Positions 20,032 to 27,832 of a stretch of DNA of 64,000 nucleotides are shown piece after piece (within the stretch, counting starts at the first letter, position 1; each line of letters starts with the position of its first letter). The translations under genes were made by a program, and so were the position numbers. The notes beneath the pieces were generated by a model. The model saw only the letters and a list, made by a program, of their open reading frames with translations, was not told the DNA's origin and made no database searches. Source of the DNA: Stenotrophomonas koreensis (lineage in GTDB: Bacteria; Pseudomonadota; Gammaproteobacteria; Xanthomonadales; Xanthomonadaceae); assembly GCF_001431525.1 (NCBI RefSeq), contig NZ_LDJH01000006.1, positions 372,001 to 436,000 on the forward strand, read 5' to 3'.

Positions 20032-22869
20032 TCCGAGCGGCGAAACATGGGCCAAGAGATCGGGCGATAGCAGCTTTCCATCGCGTTTCTGGTTTGCAAC
20101 GACCTCGCCGAGCTTCATGGTGTTCCAGAAGATGATGATGGCGGCGAGCAGATTCATGCCGGCGATGCGGTAATGCTGGCCTTCGGCGGAACGGTCGCGG
20201 ATTTCACCGCGGCGGTGGAAGCTGATTGCCCGCTTCAGCGCATGATGAGCTTCGCCTTTGTTGAGCCCGATCTGGGCACGCCGTTGGAGTTCGGCATCCA
20301 GAATCCAGTCGATCATGAACAGGGTGCGCTCGACGCGACCGACTTCCCGCAGGGCTGTCGCGAGCTCGTTCTGCCGCGGATAGGAGGCGAGTTTCCGCAG
20401 AATCTGGCTTGGCGCGACGGTCCCGGCAGCAATGGTGGCGGCGATGCGCAGGATGTCGGGCCAATTGCGCTCGATCATGGCTTGGTTGACCTTTCCGCCG
20501 ATCAACGCTCGCAGGTGCGCCGGGGCGGCCGACGGATTGAACGCGTAGAGCCGTTTGGATGGCAGGTCGCGGATGCGCGGAGCGAACCGGTAGCCGAGAA
20601 TGGCACATGCGGCAAAGACGTGATCGGTGAAGCCGCCCGTGTCGGTGAACTGCTCGCGGATATGGCGTCCAGCATCGTTCATCAGCAGGCCATCGAGGAT
20701 GTAAGGCGCTTCGCTTGCCGTTGCAGGAATCACCTGGGTTGCGAACGGCGCATATTGGTCGGAGACGTGGCTATAGGCTTTCAGGCCCGGGGTATTGCCA
20801 TATTTCGCGTTGACCAGGTTCATGGCCTCACCTTGCTCTGTAGCGACGAAGAACTGTCCGTCGCTCGAAGCCGACGTGCCCATGCCCCAGAACCGGGCCA
20901 TGGGTAACGCTGCCTGTGCCTCGACCACCATGGCCAGCGCCCGGTCATAGGCTTCGCCCTCGACATGCCACCGTCCAATGCGGATCAATTCCCAGAAGGT
21001 GTGGGTGTTTGTCGCATCCGCCATTTTGCGCAAGCCGAGGTTGATCCCTTCCGCCAAGATAACGTTCATTAGCCCGATCCGGTCAGCGCAGGGTGCTCCT
21101 GTGCGCAGATGGGTGAACGCTTCGGTGAAGCCGGTCGCCGCATCCACCTCCAGCAGGAGATCGGTGATGCGCGTGGGCGGGATCTGCTTGTAGAGATCGA
21201 GCACCAGATCTTCGGCGCCTGTCGGCGCGGCGGCTTCGAGTTTCTCGATATGCAGAACGCCGTTTTCAATCGACCCGCCCGGGATCGTGCCTGCGCGAGC
21301 GGCACGGCCAAGCTCGCGCAACCGCATGTCGAGGCGAGCTTGCCGGTCTGCCAGCCATTCCTCCGGCCGCAATGGCACAGCGAGACGACCGCCTTCCGCG
21401 ATGGATTGTGCCGGAACGAGTGCGTGTTTCAGATCGCCATAGCGCCGGGACCTAGTAAGCCAGACATCTCCGGAGCGGAACGCATCGCGCAGATGGAACA
21501 GCACCGCGATCTCCCATAGGCGAGCGTCGCCAGCCCTCTGGGCCCGAAGGTGGCGATGCCATTTCGAGCTGGGCCGCAAGAAGCTGGTCATCGCGGCATC
21601 GTTCAAACCGGTACGAAGGGCCGTCACCGCTTCCAGAAGCGGCAGTGCAACGGGCGCAGCTCGCAGATCGAGCAGGCGCAACATGCGTGGAGCGTATCGG
21701 CGGAAGCGGTGATAACCGTCGAGCACATGATTGAGCGGATCGTCGGCCATGGTGGCGGTCAGCCTGGTTGCCATTGCAACAAGGGTTTTTAAGCCGTCCC
21801 ACCCTGACCCACTCGCGATGACATCGCCCAGCGGCTGGCCATCATCCTGTGCATCGACCAGGGCGCCCCCGATCTCGGCGAAGGATTTCAGGGTGTCACG
21901 CACCACCCCCGCTTCGTCTGCGACCTTTGCATGGCAAATACGCTCCGAAGCACGGTAGAGACGGCCGACGATCCGGTCGTGGGTTTCGACCACTGCGTCG
22001 GCCAACATCGCCTGCCATTCCGAGACGCAAACAGCCAAGATCGCAAGCCGCCTGTCCTCCGGGAGATCGCGCATGCCGTCGGCATAATACCGTTCACCCT
22101 GCCTGCGCAGACGAGTCACCCGATGGGCAGGAACGCCGGCAAGCAGATCCTCGGGGAGATCGATGCGTTGCAGATATTCGAGCCGGTCGAGCAGCCGGTT
22201 GGCCGACGAAGAGTTCGAGCCAGGCTCGAACTGGCGCAGCCACACAAAACGGGTCACCCGATCATCAGCCGTCTCCTCGAGCAATGCCAGCAACTGTTCT
22301 CGGATCGACATAGGCAGCCGACTGGCGATCCTCGTCTCGATGCGTCGCTCGGCATCGACGAGAGCCGCGGCACAAAGCCGCTCGATCGTGGATGTCGCGG
22401 GAAGGACAGTGCGGGTGCGTCGGCACTCGGCTACGAAGCGACGGGCGATATCCTCGTTCGACACCGCCATCTCGGCTTCTCGGAACAACCATTCCTTCAG
22501 CTCGCTCGCACCACGTCCGGAGAAGGTGCGGAAGCCGTAGAGCCCCCGTAACTCGGCAAGATGCTCGTGCCGTGTTTCCTCGCGGGCAGCATAGTCTACG
22601 AGATCGTCGGCACCCAGGCCAAGCTGCGCTCCGATAAATTCGATGACCTCTGCAGGGATCAGTTCGCCTGGAGCCAGCACCCGGCCGGGATAGCGCAGGA
22701 CACACAATTGCAGGGCGAAGCCGAACCTGTTGTGAGCGCGCCGACGCAGCCTGATATGCCCAAGGTCTTCATCACTCAGCGTATAGTGCTTGAGCAAATC
22801 CGTCTGTGAAGTCGGCAAGCGCAACAGCGCGTCTTTCTGCCGATCGGTTAGAGTGACGCGACGCGGCAT
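19984..22869 (-). CDS. tnpA: Tn3-family transposase TnpA
   Basis: A 961-residue DDE transposase, normal for the Tn3 family, catalysing replicative cointegrate formation at the 81-bp repeats. The N-terminal DUF4158 region begins MPRRVTLTDRQKDALLRLP. The C-terminal DDE part includes GGFTDHVFAACAILGYRFAPRIRDL and ends NLTGEYRWPKP inside the left repeat, the usual Tn3 tail. It is intact. It is divergent from tnpR across the res region, where resolvase probably represses both genes. Confidence 0.93.
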   Translation of the reverse strand: MPRRVTLTDRQKDALLRLPTSQTDLLKHYTLSDEDLGHIRLRRRAHNRFGFALQLCVLRYPGRVLAPGELIPAEVIEFIGAQLGLGADDLVDYAAREETRHEHLAELRGLYGFRTFSGRGASELKEWLFREAEMAVSNEDIARRFVAECRRTRTVLPATSTIERLCAAALVDAERRIETRIASRLPMSIREQLLALLEETADDRVTRFVWLRQFEPGSNSSSANRLLDRLEYLQRIDLPEDLLAGVPAHRVTRLRRQGERYYADGMRDLPEDRRLAILAVCVSEWQAMLADAVVETHDRIVGRLYRASERICHAKVADEAGVVRDTLKSFAEIGGALVDAQDDGQPLGDVIASGSGWDGLKTLVAMATRLTATMADDPLNHVLDGYHRFRRYAPRMLRLLDLRAAPVALPLLEAVTALRTGLNDAAMTSFLRPSSKWHRHLRAQRAGDARLWEIAVLFHLRDAFRSGDVWLTRSRRYGDLKHALVPAQSIAEGGRLAVPLRPEEWLADRQARLDMRLRELGRAARAGTIPGGSIENGVLHIEKLEAAAPTGAEDLVLDLYKQIPPTRITDLLLEVDAATGFTEAFTHLRTGAPCADRIGLMNVILAEGINLGLRKMADATNTHTFWELIRIGRWHVEGEAYDRALAMVVEAQAALPMARFWGMGTSASSDGQFFVATEQGEAMNLVNAKYGNTPGLKAYSHVSDQYAPFATQVIPATASEAPYILDGLLMNDAGRHIREQFTDTGGFTDHVFAACAILGYRFAPRIRDLPSKRLYAFNPSAAPAHLRALIGGKVNQAMIERNWPDILRIAATIAAGTVAPSQILRKLASYPRQNELATALREVGRVERTLFMIDWILDAELQRRAQIGLNKGEAHHALKRAISFHRRGEIRDRSAEGQHYRIAGMNLLAAIIIFWNTMKLGEVVANQKRDGKLLSPDLLAHVSPLGWEHINLTGEYRWPKP

Positions 22870-22994
22870 ACATGTTCCTTTTTCAAAATCTGATAGCGTT
22901 CAAGACGCTTTGTTTATGAAGCTGGTTGAGATACATTTCCAGAGGTCAATGCAATCGTGGCCGAAGCGCCGCCTCAAACCAACGTTTGTGATAC
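22870..22994. promoter_or_regulatory. res recombination site and divergent tnpA/tnpR promoters
   Basis: 125 bp between divergent tnpA and tnpR, AT-richer than its surroundings, with short partial repeats (for example TGATAGCGTTCAAGACGC and TGAGATACATTTCC). In Tn3-family elements this interval holds the three resolvase subsites; I assign it by position only. Confidence 0.65.
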
Positions 22995-23609
22995 ATGCTG
23001 ATCGGATATGCCCGCGTCTCCAAAGCCGATGGCTCGCAGTCTCTCGACCTGCAGCACGACGCCTTGCGCGCCGCAGGTGTCGAACGGGACAATATCTATG
23101 ATGATCTTGCTTCCGGCGGTCGTGATGATCGCCCTGGCTTGACTGCCTGCCTCAAGTCATTGCGTGACGGCGATGTGCTGGTGGTCTGGAAGCTCGATCG
23201 CCTCGGACGATCGCTTGCCCATCTGGTCAACACGGTGAAGGAGCTGTCAGACCGCAAGATCGGCCTGCGGGTTCTGACTGGAAAGGGCGCTCAGATCGAC
23301 ACCACGACTGCGTCCGGTCGCATGGTGTTCGGAATCTTCGCCACCTTGGCCGAGTTCGAGCGGGATCTGATCCGAGAGCGCACCATGGCGGGTCTCGCCT
23401 CCGCGAGAGCGCGCGGTCGCAAGGGCGGACGAAAATTCGCGCTCACCAAAGCTCAGGTGCGTCTCGCGCAAGCCGCCATGGCCCAGCGCGATACTTCAGT
23501 TTCCGATCTCTGCAAGGAACTCGGCATCGAGCGCGTCACTCTCTACCGATATGTCGGTCCCAAAGGCGAGCTCAGAGACCATGGAAAGCATGTTCTCGGA
23601 CTTACGTAG
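22995..23609 (+). CDS. tnpR: Tn3-family serine resolvase TnpR
   Basis: A 204-residue serine recombinase resolving cointegrates at res. Ser9 in GYARVSKADG is the catalytic nucleophile; LDRLGRSLAHL and ATLAEFERDLIRERT are conserved core segments, and the C-terminal helix-turn-helix (SVSDLCKELGIERVTLYRYV) binds res. The frame is intact. Confidence 0.94.
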   Translation: MLIGYARVSKADGSQSLDLQHDALRAAGVERDNIYDDLASGGRDDRPGLTACLKSLRDGDVLVVWKLDRLGRSLAHLVNTVKELSDRKIGLRVLTGKGAQIDTTTASGRMVFGIFATLAEFERDLIRERTMAGLASARARGRKGGRKFALTKAQVRLAQAAMAQRDTSVSDLCKELGIERVTLYRYVGPKGELRDHGKHVLGLT

Positions 23610-23674
23610 CAACTCGTTTCTTTTCGCAGGTTGAGCCACCTCCGCGCTTCATCAGAAAACTGAAGGAACCTCCA

Positions 23675-24478
23675 TTGAATCGAACTAATATTTTTTTTGG
23701 TGAATCGCATTCTGACTGGTTGCCTGTCAGAGGCGGAGAATCTGGTGATTTTGTTTTTCGACGTGGTGACGGGCATGCCTTCGCGAAAATCGCACCTGCT
23801 TCCCGCCGCGGTGAGCTCGCTGGAGAGCGTGACCGCCTCATTTGGCTCAAAGGTCGAGGTGTGGCTTGCCCCGAGGTGATCAACTGGCAGGAGGAACAGG
23901 AGGGTGCATGCTTGGTGATAACGGCAATTCCGGGAGTACCGGCGGCTGATCTGTCTGGAGCGGATTTGCTCAAAGCGTGGCCGTCAATGGGGCAGCAACT
24001 TGGCGCTGTTCACAGCCTATCGGTTGATCAATGTCCGTTTGAGCGCAGGCTGTCGCGAATGTTCGGACGCGCCGTTGATGTGGTGTCCCGCAATGCCGTC
24101 AATCCCGACTTCTTACCGGACGAGGACAAGAGTACGCCGCAGCTCGATCTTTTGGCTCGTGTCGAACGAGAGCTACCGGTGCGGCTCGACCAAGAGCGCA
24201 CCGATATGGTTGTTTGCCATGGTGATCCCTGCATGCCGAACTTCATGGTGGACCCTAAAACTCTTCAATGCACGGGTCTGATCGACCTTGGGCGGCTCGG
24301 AACAGCAGATCGCTATGCCGATTTGGCACTCATGATTGCTAACGCCGAAGAGAACTGGGCAGCGCCAGATGAAGCAGAGCGCGCCTTCGCTGTCCTATTC
24401 AATGTATTGGGGATCGAAGCCCCCGACCGCGAACGCCTTGCCTTCTATCTGCGATTGGACCCTCTGACTTGGGGTTGA
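23675..24478 (+). CDS. strA: aminoglycoside 3''-phosphotransferase APH(3'')-Ib (StrA)
   Basis: A streptomycin kinase of 267 residues, the exact length of StrA. It phosphorylates the 3'' hydroxyl of streptomycin. The kinase signature VVCHGDPCMPNFMVD carries the catalytic Asp and metal-binding Asn, and LIDLGRLGTADRY holds the second metal-binding Asp. The start is TTG at 23675, with AAGGAA 6 nt upstream. The stop overlaps the strB start (TGATG), so the pair is translationally coupled. Confidence 0.96.
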   Translation: MNRTNIFFGESHSDWLPVRGGESGDFVFRRGDGHAFAKIAPASRRGELAGERDRLIWLKGRGVACPEVINWQEEQEGACLVITAIPGVPAADLSGADLLKAWPSMGQQLGAVHSLSVDQCPFERRLSRMFGRAVDVVSRNAVNPDFLPDEDKSTPQLDLLARVERELPVRLDQERTDMVVCHGDPCMPNFMVDPKTLQCTGLIDLGRLGTADRYADLALMIANAEENWAAPDEAERAFAVLFNVLGIEAPDRERLAFYLRLDPLTWG

Positions 24479-25314
24479 TGTTCATGCCGCCTGTTTTTCC
24501 TGCTCATTGGCACGTTTCGCAACCTGTTCTCATTGCGGACACCTTTTCCAGCCTCGTTTGGAAAGTTTCATTGCCAGACGGGACTCCTGCAATCGTCAAG
24601 GGATTGAAACCTATAGAAGACATTGCTGATGAACTGCGCGGGGCCGACTATCTGGTATGGCGCAATGGGAGGGGAGCAGTCCGGTTGCTCGGTCGTGAGA
24701 ACAATCTGATGTTGCTCGAATATGCCGGGGAGCGAATGCTCTCTCACATCGTTGCCGAGCACGGCGACTACCAGGCGACCGAAATTGCAGCGGAACTAAT
24801 GGCGAAGCTGTATGCCGCATCTGAGGAACCCCTGCCTTCTGCCCTTCTCCCGATCCGGGATCGCTTTGCAGCTTTGTTTCAGCGGGCGCGCGATGATCAA
24901 AACGCAGGTTGTCAAACTGACTACGTCCACGCGGCGATTATAGCCGATCAAATGATGAGCAATGCCTCGGAACTGCGTGGGCTACATGGCGATCTGCATC
25001 ATGAAAACATCATGTTCTCCAGTCGCGGCTGGCTGGTGATAGATCCCGTCGGTCTGGTCGGTGAAGTGGGCTTTGGCGCCGCCAATATGTTCTACGATCC
25101 GGCTGACAGAGACGACCTTTGTCTCGATCCTAGACGCATTGCACAGATGGCGGACGCATTCTCTCGTGCGCTGGACGTCGATCCGCGTCGCCTGCTCGAC
25201 CAGGCGTACGCTTATGGGTGCCTTTCCGCAGCTTGGAACGCGGATGGAGAAGAGGAGCAACGCGATCTAGCTATCGCGGCCGCGATCAAGCAGGTGCGAC
25301 AGACGTCATACTAG
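24478..25314 (+). CDS. strB: aminoglycoside 6-phosphotransferase APH(6)-Id (StrB)
   Basis: A 278-residue streptomycin 6-kinase. Catalytic loop LHGDLHHENIMF near residue 164, followed by WLVIDPVGLVGE with the metal-binding Asp. The ATG overlaps the strA stop. It ends 25 bp before the right inverted repeat, as expected for the last gene of Tn5393-type elements. With strA it gives high-level streptomycin resistance. Confidence 0.96.
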   Translation: MFMPPVFPAHWHVSQPVLIADTFSSLVWKVSLPDGTPAIVKGLKPIEDIADELRGADYLVWRNGRGAVRLLGRENNLMLLEYAGERMLSHIVAEHGDYQATEIAAELMAKLYAASEEPLPSALLPIRDRFAALFQRARDDQNAGCQTDYVHAAIIADQMMSNASELRGLHGDLHHENIMFSSRGWLVIDPVGLVGEVGFGAANMFYDPADRDDLCLDPRRIAQMADAFSRALDVDPRRLLDQAYAYGCLSAAWNADGEEEQRDLAIAAAIKQVRQTSY

Positions 25315-25339
25315 ATATCAAGCGACTTCTCCTATCCCC

Positions 25340-25420
25340 TGGGAACACATCAATCTTACCGGAGAATATCGTTGGCCAAAGCCTTAGCGTAGGATTTCGC
25401 CCTCTCCCGCAAACGACCCC
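25340..25420 (-). repeat. right 81-bp terminal inverted repeat of the Tn5393-type transposon
   Basis: Reverse complement of 19951-20031 with four mismatches. It ends AAACGACCCC and is followed directly by the GTGAT target duplicate (25421-25425). Confidence 0.93.
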
Positions 25421-25425
25421 GTGAT

Positions 25426-26043
25426 CCGTTCGGTGACGGGATTGGCAAGGTAGCCGGGTCCAGCCTGCACGCCGGCGTGGCGGCCAGGGCCGATGAACGC
25501 AAGAAGCTCGAACGGCTGTGCCGGTACATCAGCCGCCCGGCGGTATCCGAGAAGCGGCTGTCGTTAACACGAGGCGGCAACGTGCGCTACCAGCTCAAGA
25601 CGCCGTACCGGGACGGCACCACGCACGTCATTTTCGAACCATTGGATTTCATTGCAAGGCTGGCCGCCCTGGTACCGAAGCCCAGAGTCAACCTAACCCG
25701 CTTCCACGGGGTGTTCGCACCCAACAGTCGGCACCGGGCGTTGGTCACGCCGGCAAAACGGGGCAGGGGCAACAAGGTCAGGGTGGCTGATGAACCGGCA
25801 ACACCAGCACAACGGCGAGCGTCGATGACATGGGCGCAACGGCTCAAGCGTGTTTTCAATATCGACATCGAGACCTGCAGCGGCTGCGGCGGCGCCATGA
25901 AAGTCATCGCCTGCATTGAAGACCCTATAGTGATCAAGCAGATCCTTGATCACCTGAAGCACAAAGCCGAAACCAGCGGGACCAGGGCGTTACCCGAAAG
26001 CCGGGCGCCACCGGCTGAGCTGCTCCTGGGTCTGTTTGACTGA
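25426..26043 (+). pseudogene. ISCR2 transposase, 3' part (codons 293 to stop)
   Basis: Continues the transposase in the same codon register after the transposon (PFGDGIGKVAG). It has the rolling-circle tyrosine region LCRYISRPAVSEKRL, then RFHGVFAPNSRHR and a zinc CxxC near the end (CSGCGGAMKVI). Without the HUH half it cannot act. A GTG at 25477 opens a residual frame, but no ribosome site supports expression. Confidence 0.92.
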
Positions 26044-26278
26044 CGAGCCTGAAGGCCAACGATACCAATCAAAATGCTGCGTTCACAGCGCCGCGGCAGG
26101 GATCCGCCGTGCTGGTTGTCGGAAAAGGAGCCGCTAGTGGGAAAGAGGAGGGTAAATTTTCAGCGTTGCTGGCTCCCCGTCAGCCGGATTGGGTTGCATC
26201 GCAGGGGTGTCGAAAGAGTCAACTGCGGTCCAAAGCTGTTGGACTTGGGTGAAAAGGGCGTTTATTCTTCCTATACGT
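26044..26278 (+). other. ISCR2 3' non-coding region with presumed oriIS end
   Basis: About 235 bp between the transposase stop and the point where glmM homology ends. IS91-type elements have their rolling-circle origin here. No reading frame in it resembles a known protein. The end at 26278 is inferred from the glmM junction. Confidence 0.6.
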
Positions 26279-26521
26279 TGTCGGCAGCGGGCCAAAAAGG
26301 AATACGTCCATGCCCATCGAGGTGAAACCGGCTGTGAGCGCGGGTTCAAGCATATAGCCCGACAGGCGCGTATCCTTGCCGATCACGACACGATGGCGGT
26401 GGTCACCGCGACGAAAGACACGGCCAGCCGCCATGCCGACGCGCAAGGCGGTTTCCGCCGTCATCGCGCCTTCGTTGGCTTTGCCACGAATACCGTCTGT
26501 GCCGAAATATTTGCGCACCAT
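26279..26521 (-). pseudogene. glmM: truncated glmM (phosphoglucosamine mutase, first 81 codons)
   Basis: The N-terminus is clear GlmM ([32 protein letters not shown]), but after FLFGPLPT the frame leaves the family and runs into ISCR2 DNA. The catalytic serine loop of phosphohexomutases is missing, so no function is expected. It lies downstream of sul2 on the same strand, mirroring the chromosomal folP-glmM pair from which sul2 was captured. The host must have its own glmM elsewhere. Confidence 0.9.
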
Positions 26522-26607
26522 AAGGTCGATTATCCTGTCGTCGGGTCGCCCTCAAAGGGGACATGCCTGCTGAACCGCGAATATAGAGAAATATCCCGAA
26601 TGTGCAG

Positions 26608-27423
26608 TTAACGAATTCTTGCGGTTTCTTTCAGCGCCGCCAATACCGCCAGCCCGTCGCGCAAGGGGCGCGGCTCGTGTGTGCGGATGAAGTCAGCTCC
26701 ACCTGCGGCGGCGGCAAGCTCTGCAGCGAGTGTCGCGGCCCCGACATCCCCCGGACCACGGCCTGTGAGCGCGCGCAGAAAGGATTTGCGCGAAACAGAC
26801 AGAAGCACCGGCAAATCGAAGCGCAGCCGCAATTCATCGAACCGCGCCAGCACCGAGAGCGAGGTTTCGGGAGCAGCCCCCAGAAAAAACCCCATGCCGG
26901 GATCAAGGACAAGGCGGTTGCGTTTGATACCGGCACCCGTCAGCGCCGCGATGCGCGCGTCAAAGAACGCCGCAATGTGATCCATGATGTCGCCAGCGGG
27001 TGCCTCGCGCCGATCTGCCTGCCCGTCTTGCACCGAATGCATAACGACGAGTTTGGCAGATGATTTCGCCAATTGCGGATAGAACGCAGCGTCTGGAAAA
27101 CCGCGAATATCATTGAGATAGGCCACACCACGCGACAAGGCATAGGCTTGCGTCGCGGGTTGATAACTGTCGAGCGAGACGGGAATGCCATCTGCCTTGA
27201 GCGCGTCCAGCACCGGCGCGATACGCGCGATTTCTGTGTCGGACGAAACAGGCGCGGCGTCGGGATTGCTGGATGCCGGACCGAGGTCGATCACATCTGC
27301 CCCCTCGGCCATCAGCTTACGCGCCTGCGCAATGGCTGCGTCTGGCGCCAGATACCGGCCTCCATCGGAGAAACTGTCCGAGGTTATGTTGACGATGCCG
27401 AAAATGATGAGCGATTTATTCAT
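26608..27423 (-). CDS. sul2: sulfonamide-resistant dihydropteroate synthase Sul2
   Basis: 271 residues, the Sul2 length. It condenses p-aminobenzoate with dihydropterin pyrophosphate while discriminating against sulfonamides. FolP motifs are IFGIVNITSDSFSDGGRY at the N-terminus, DLGPASSNPDA, LDPGMGFFLG and VSRKSFLRAL. It is intact, with its start just inside the AT-rich end of the element. The stop is 86 bp before the glmM fragment. It predicts sulfonamide resistance. Confidence 0.97.
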   Translation of the reverse strand: MNKSLIIFGIVNITSDSFSDGGRYLAPDAAIAQARKLMAEGADVIDLGPASSNPDAAPVSSDTEIARIAPVLDALKADGIPVSLDSYQPATQAYALSRGVAYLNDIRGFPDAAFYPQLAKSSAKLVVMHSVQDGQADRREAPAGDIMDHIAAFFDARIAALTGAGIKRNRLVLDPGMGFFLGAAPETSLSVLARFDELRLRFDLPVLLSVSRKSFLRALTGRGPGDVGAATLAAELAAAAGGADFIRTHEPRPLRDGLAVLAALKETARIR

Positions 27424-27718
27424 GGGGGCTTCTATAATAATAATAATCGAGCATGAGTCTCATACGGATGCTCGGGTCGAAAGGGAATCCCCAGGCGAGT
27501 AACCTGTTTGCGGTGATCCATTAGCTGCAGGAGCAGAAGAGCATACATCTGGAAGCAAAGCCAGGAAAGCGGCCTATGGAGCTGTGCGGCAGCGCTCAGT
27601 AGGCAATTTTTCAAAATATTGTTAAGCCTTTTCTGAGCATGGTATTTTTCATGGTATTACCAATTAGCAGGAAAATAAGCCATTGAATATAAAAGATAAA
27701 AATGTCTTGTTTACAATA
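27424..27718 (-). other. sul2 upstream region / right end of the inserted element
   Basis: 295 bp of AT-rich DNA unlike the host, with TAATAATAATAAT just before the sul2 start and no credible gene. The sul2 promoter must lie here on the minus strand. Its end joins attR directly. Confidence 0.6.
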
Positions 27719-27730
27719 GAGTGGGAATGA
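27719..27730 (+). other. attR: second copy of the guaA 3' end
   Basis: GAGTGGGAATGA differs from attL (18952-18963) at one base. The sequence to its left is AT-rich; to its right GC-rich host DNA and a hairpin resume within 30 bp. The change in composition at this point supports a true element border. Confidence 0.75.
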
Positions 27731-27754
27731 GCCGCTGCCAGCGGCGGTAAGCAG

Positions 27755-27778
27755 ACAGGGCGCCTGTGGGCGCCCTGT
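27755..27778. terminator. hairpin, probable native guaA terminator displaced by the insertion
   Basis: Perfect 10-bp stem ACAGGGCGCC / GGCGCCCTGT with a TGTG loop, 25 bp after attR. The T tract is short on both strands. It lies between plus-strand DNA and the minus-strand transporter gene, so it may serve both sides. Confidence 0.55.
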
Positions 27779-27832
27779 TGCATGGTGTCTTCGTTGTTTT
27801 GCTGCCCGCCAGCGCTGGCCGCGGTGACCGGC

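Larger units (their letters stand above)
19951..25420. mobile_element. Tn5393-type Tn3-family transposon (strA-strB), complete
   Basis: 5470 bp bounded by 81-bp terminal inverted repeats (77 of 81 identical) and flanked by the 5-bp duplication GTGAT (19946-19950 and 25421-25425), as expected for Tn3-family transposition. The order is tnpA (minus), res, tnpR (plus), strA, strB. There is no insertion sequence between tnpR and strA, unlike original Tn5393 with IS1133, so it corresponds to the Tn5393c form. Both ends, the transposase and the resolvase are intact, so it may still move by itself even though its ISCR2 host is dead. Confidence 0.93.
18964..26278 (+). mobile_element. ISCR2 (IS91-like rolling-circle element), interrupted
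   Basis: The element carries one transposase gene split by the Tn5393-type insertion. Its left (terIS) end lies somewhere in 18964-19037 and cannot be fixed from one sequence. The right (oriIS) end is placed at about 26278, where glmM homology stops abruptly. ISCR2 is known to mobilise DNA beyond its oriIS end, and here glmM and sul2 lie on that side. Confidence 0.8.
18964..27730. mobile_element. GIsul2-type resistance element (remnant) integrated at guaA
   Basis: About 8.8 kb lies between two 12-bp copies of the guaA end. It contains ISCR2 (interrupted), a Tn5393-type transposon carrying strA-strB, truncated glmM, and sul2, whose AT-rich upstream DNA runs straight into attR. Composition and codon use differ from the neighbouring core genes. 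GIsul2 is known to sit at this site and to carry CR2 and sul2. Here I find no integrase, excisionase, replication or mobilisation gene, so the element looks like a deleted, immobile derivative. Just past attR a GC-rich hairpin resembles the lost guaA terminator. The GAGTGGGAATGA spelling of attR is, from memory, the enterobacterial guaA end, which suggests a previous host. Confidence 0.75.

Noticed and set aside
20068..20070. The 331-codon chimeric frame from 19075 taken as a functional short transposase
   Set aside because: Its last 39 codons are transposon DNA and it lacks the tyrosine region, so it is a truncated product.
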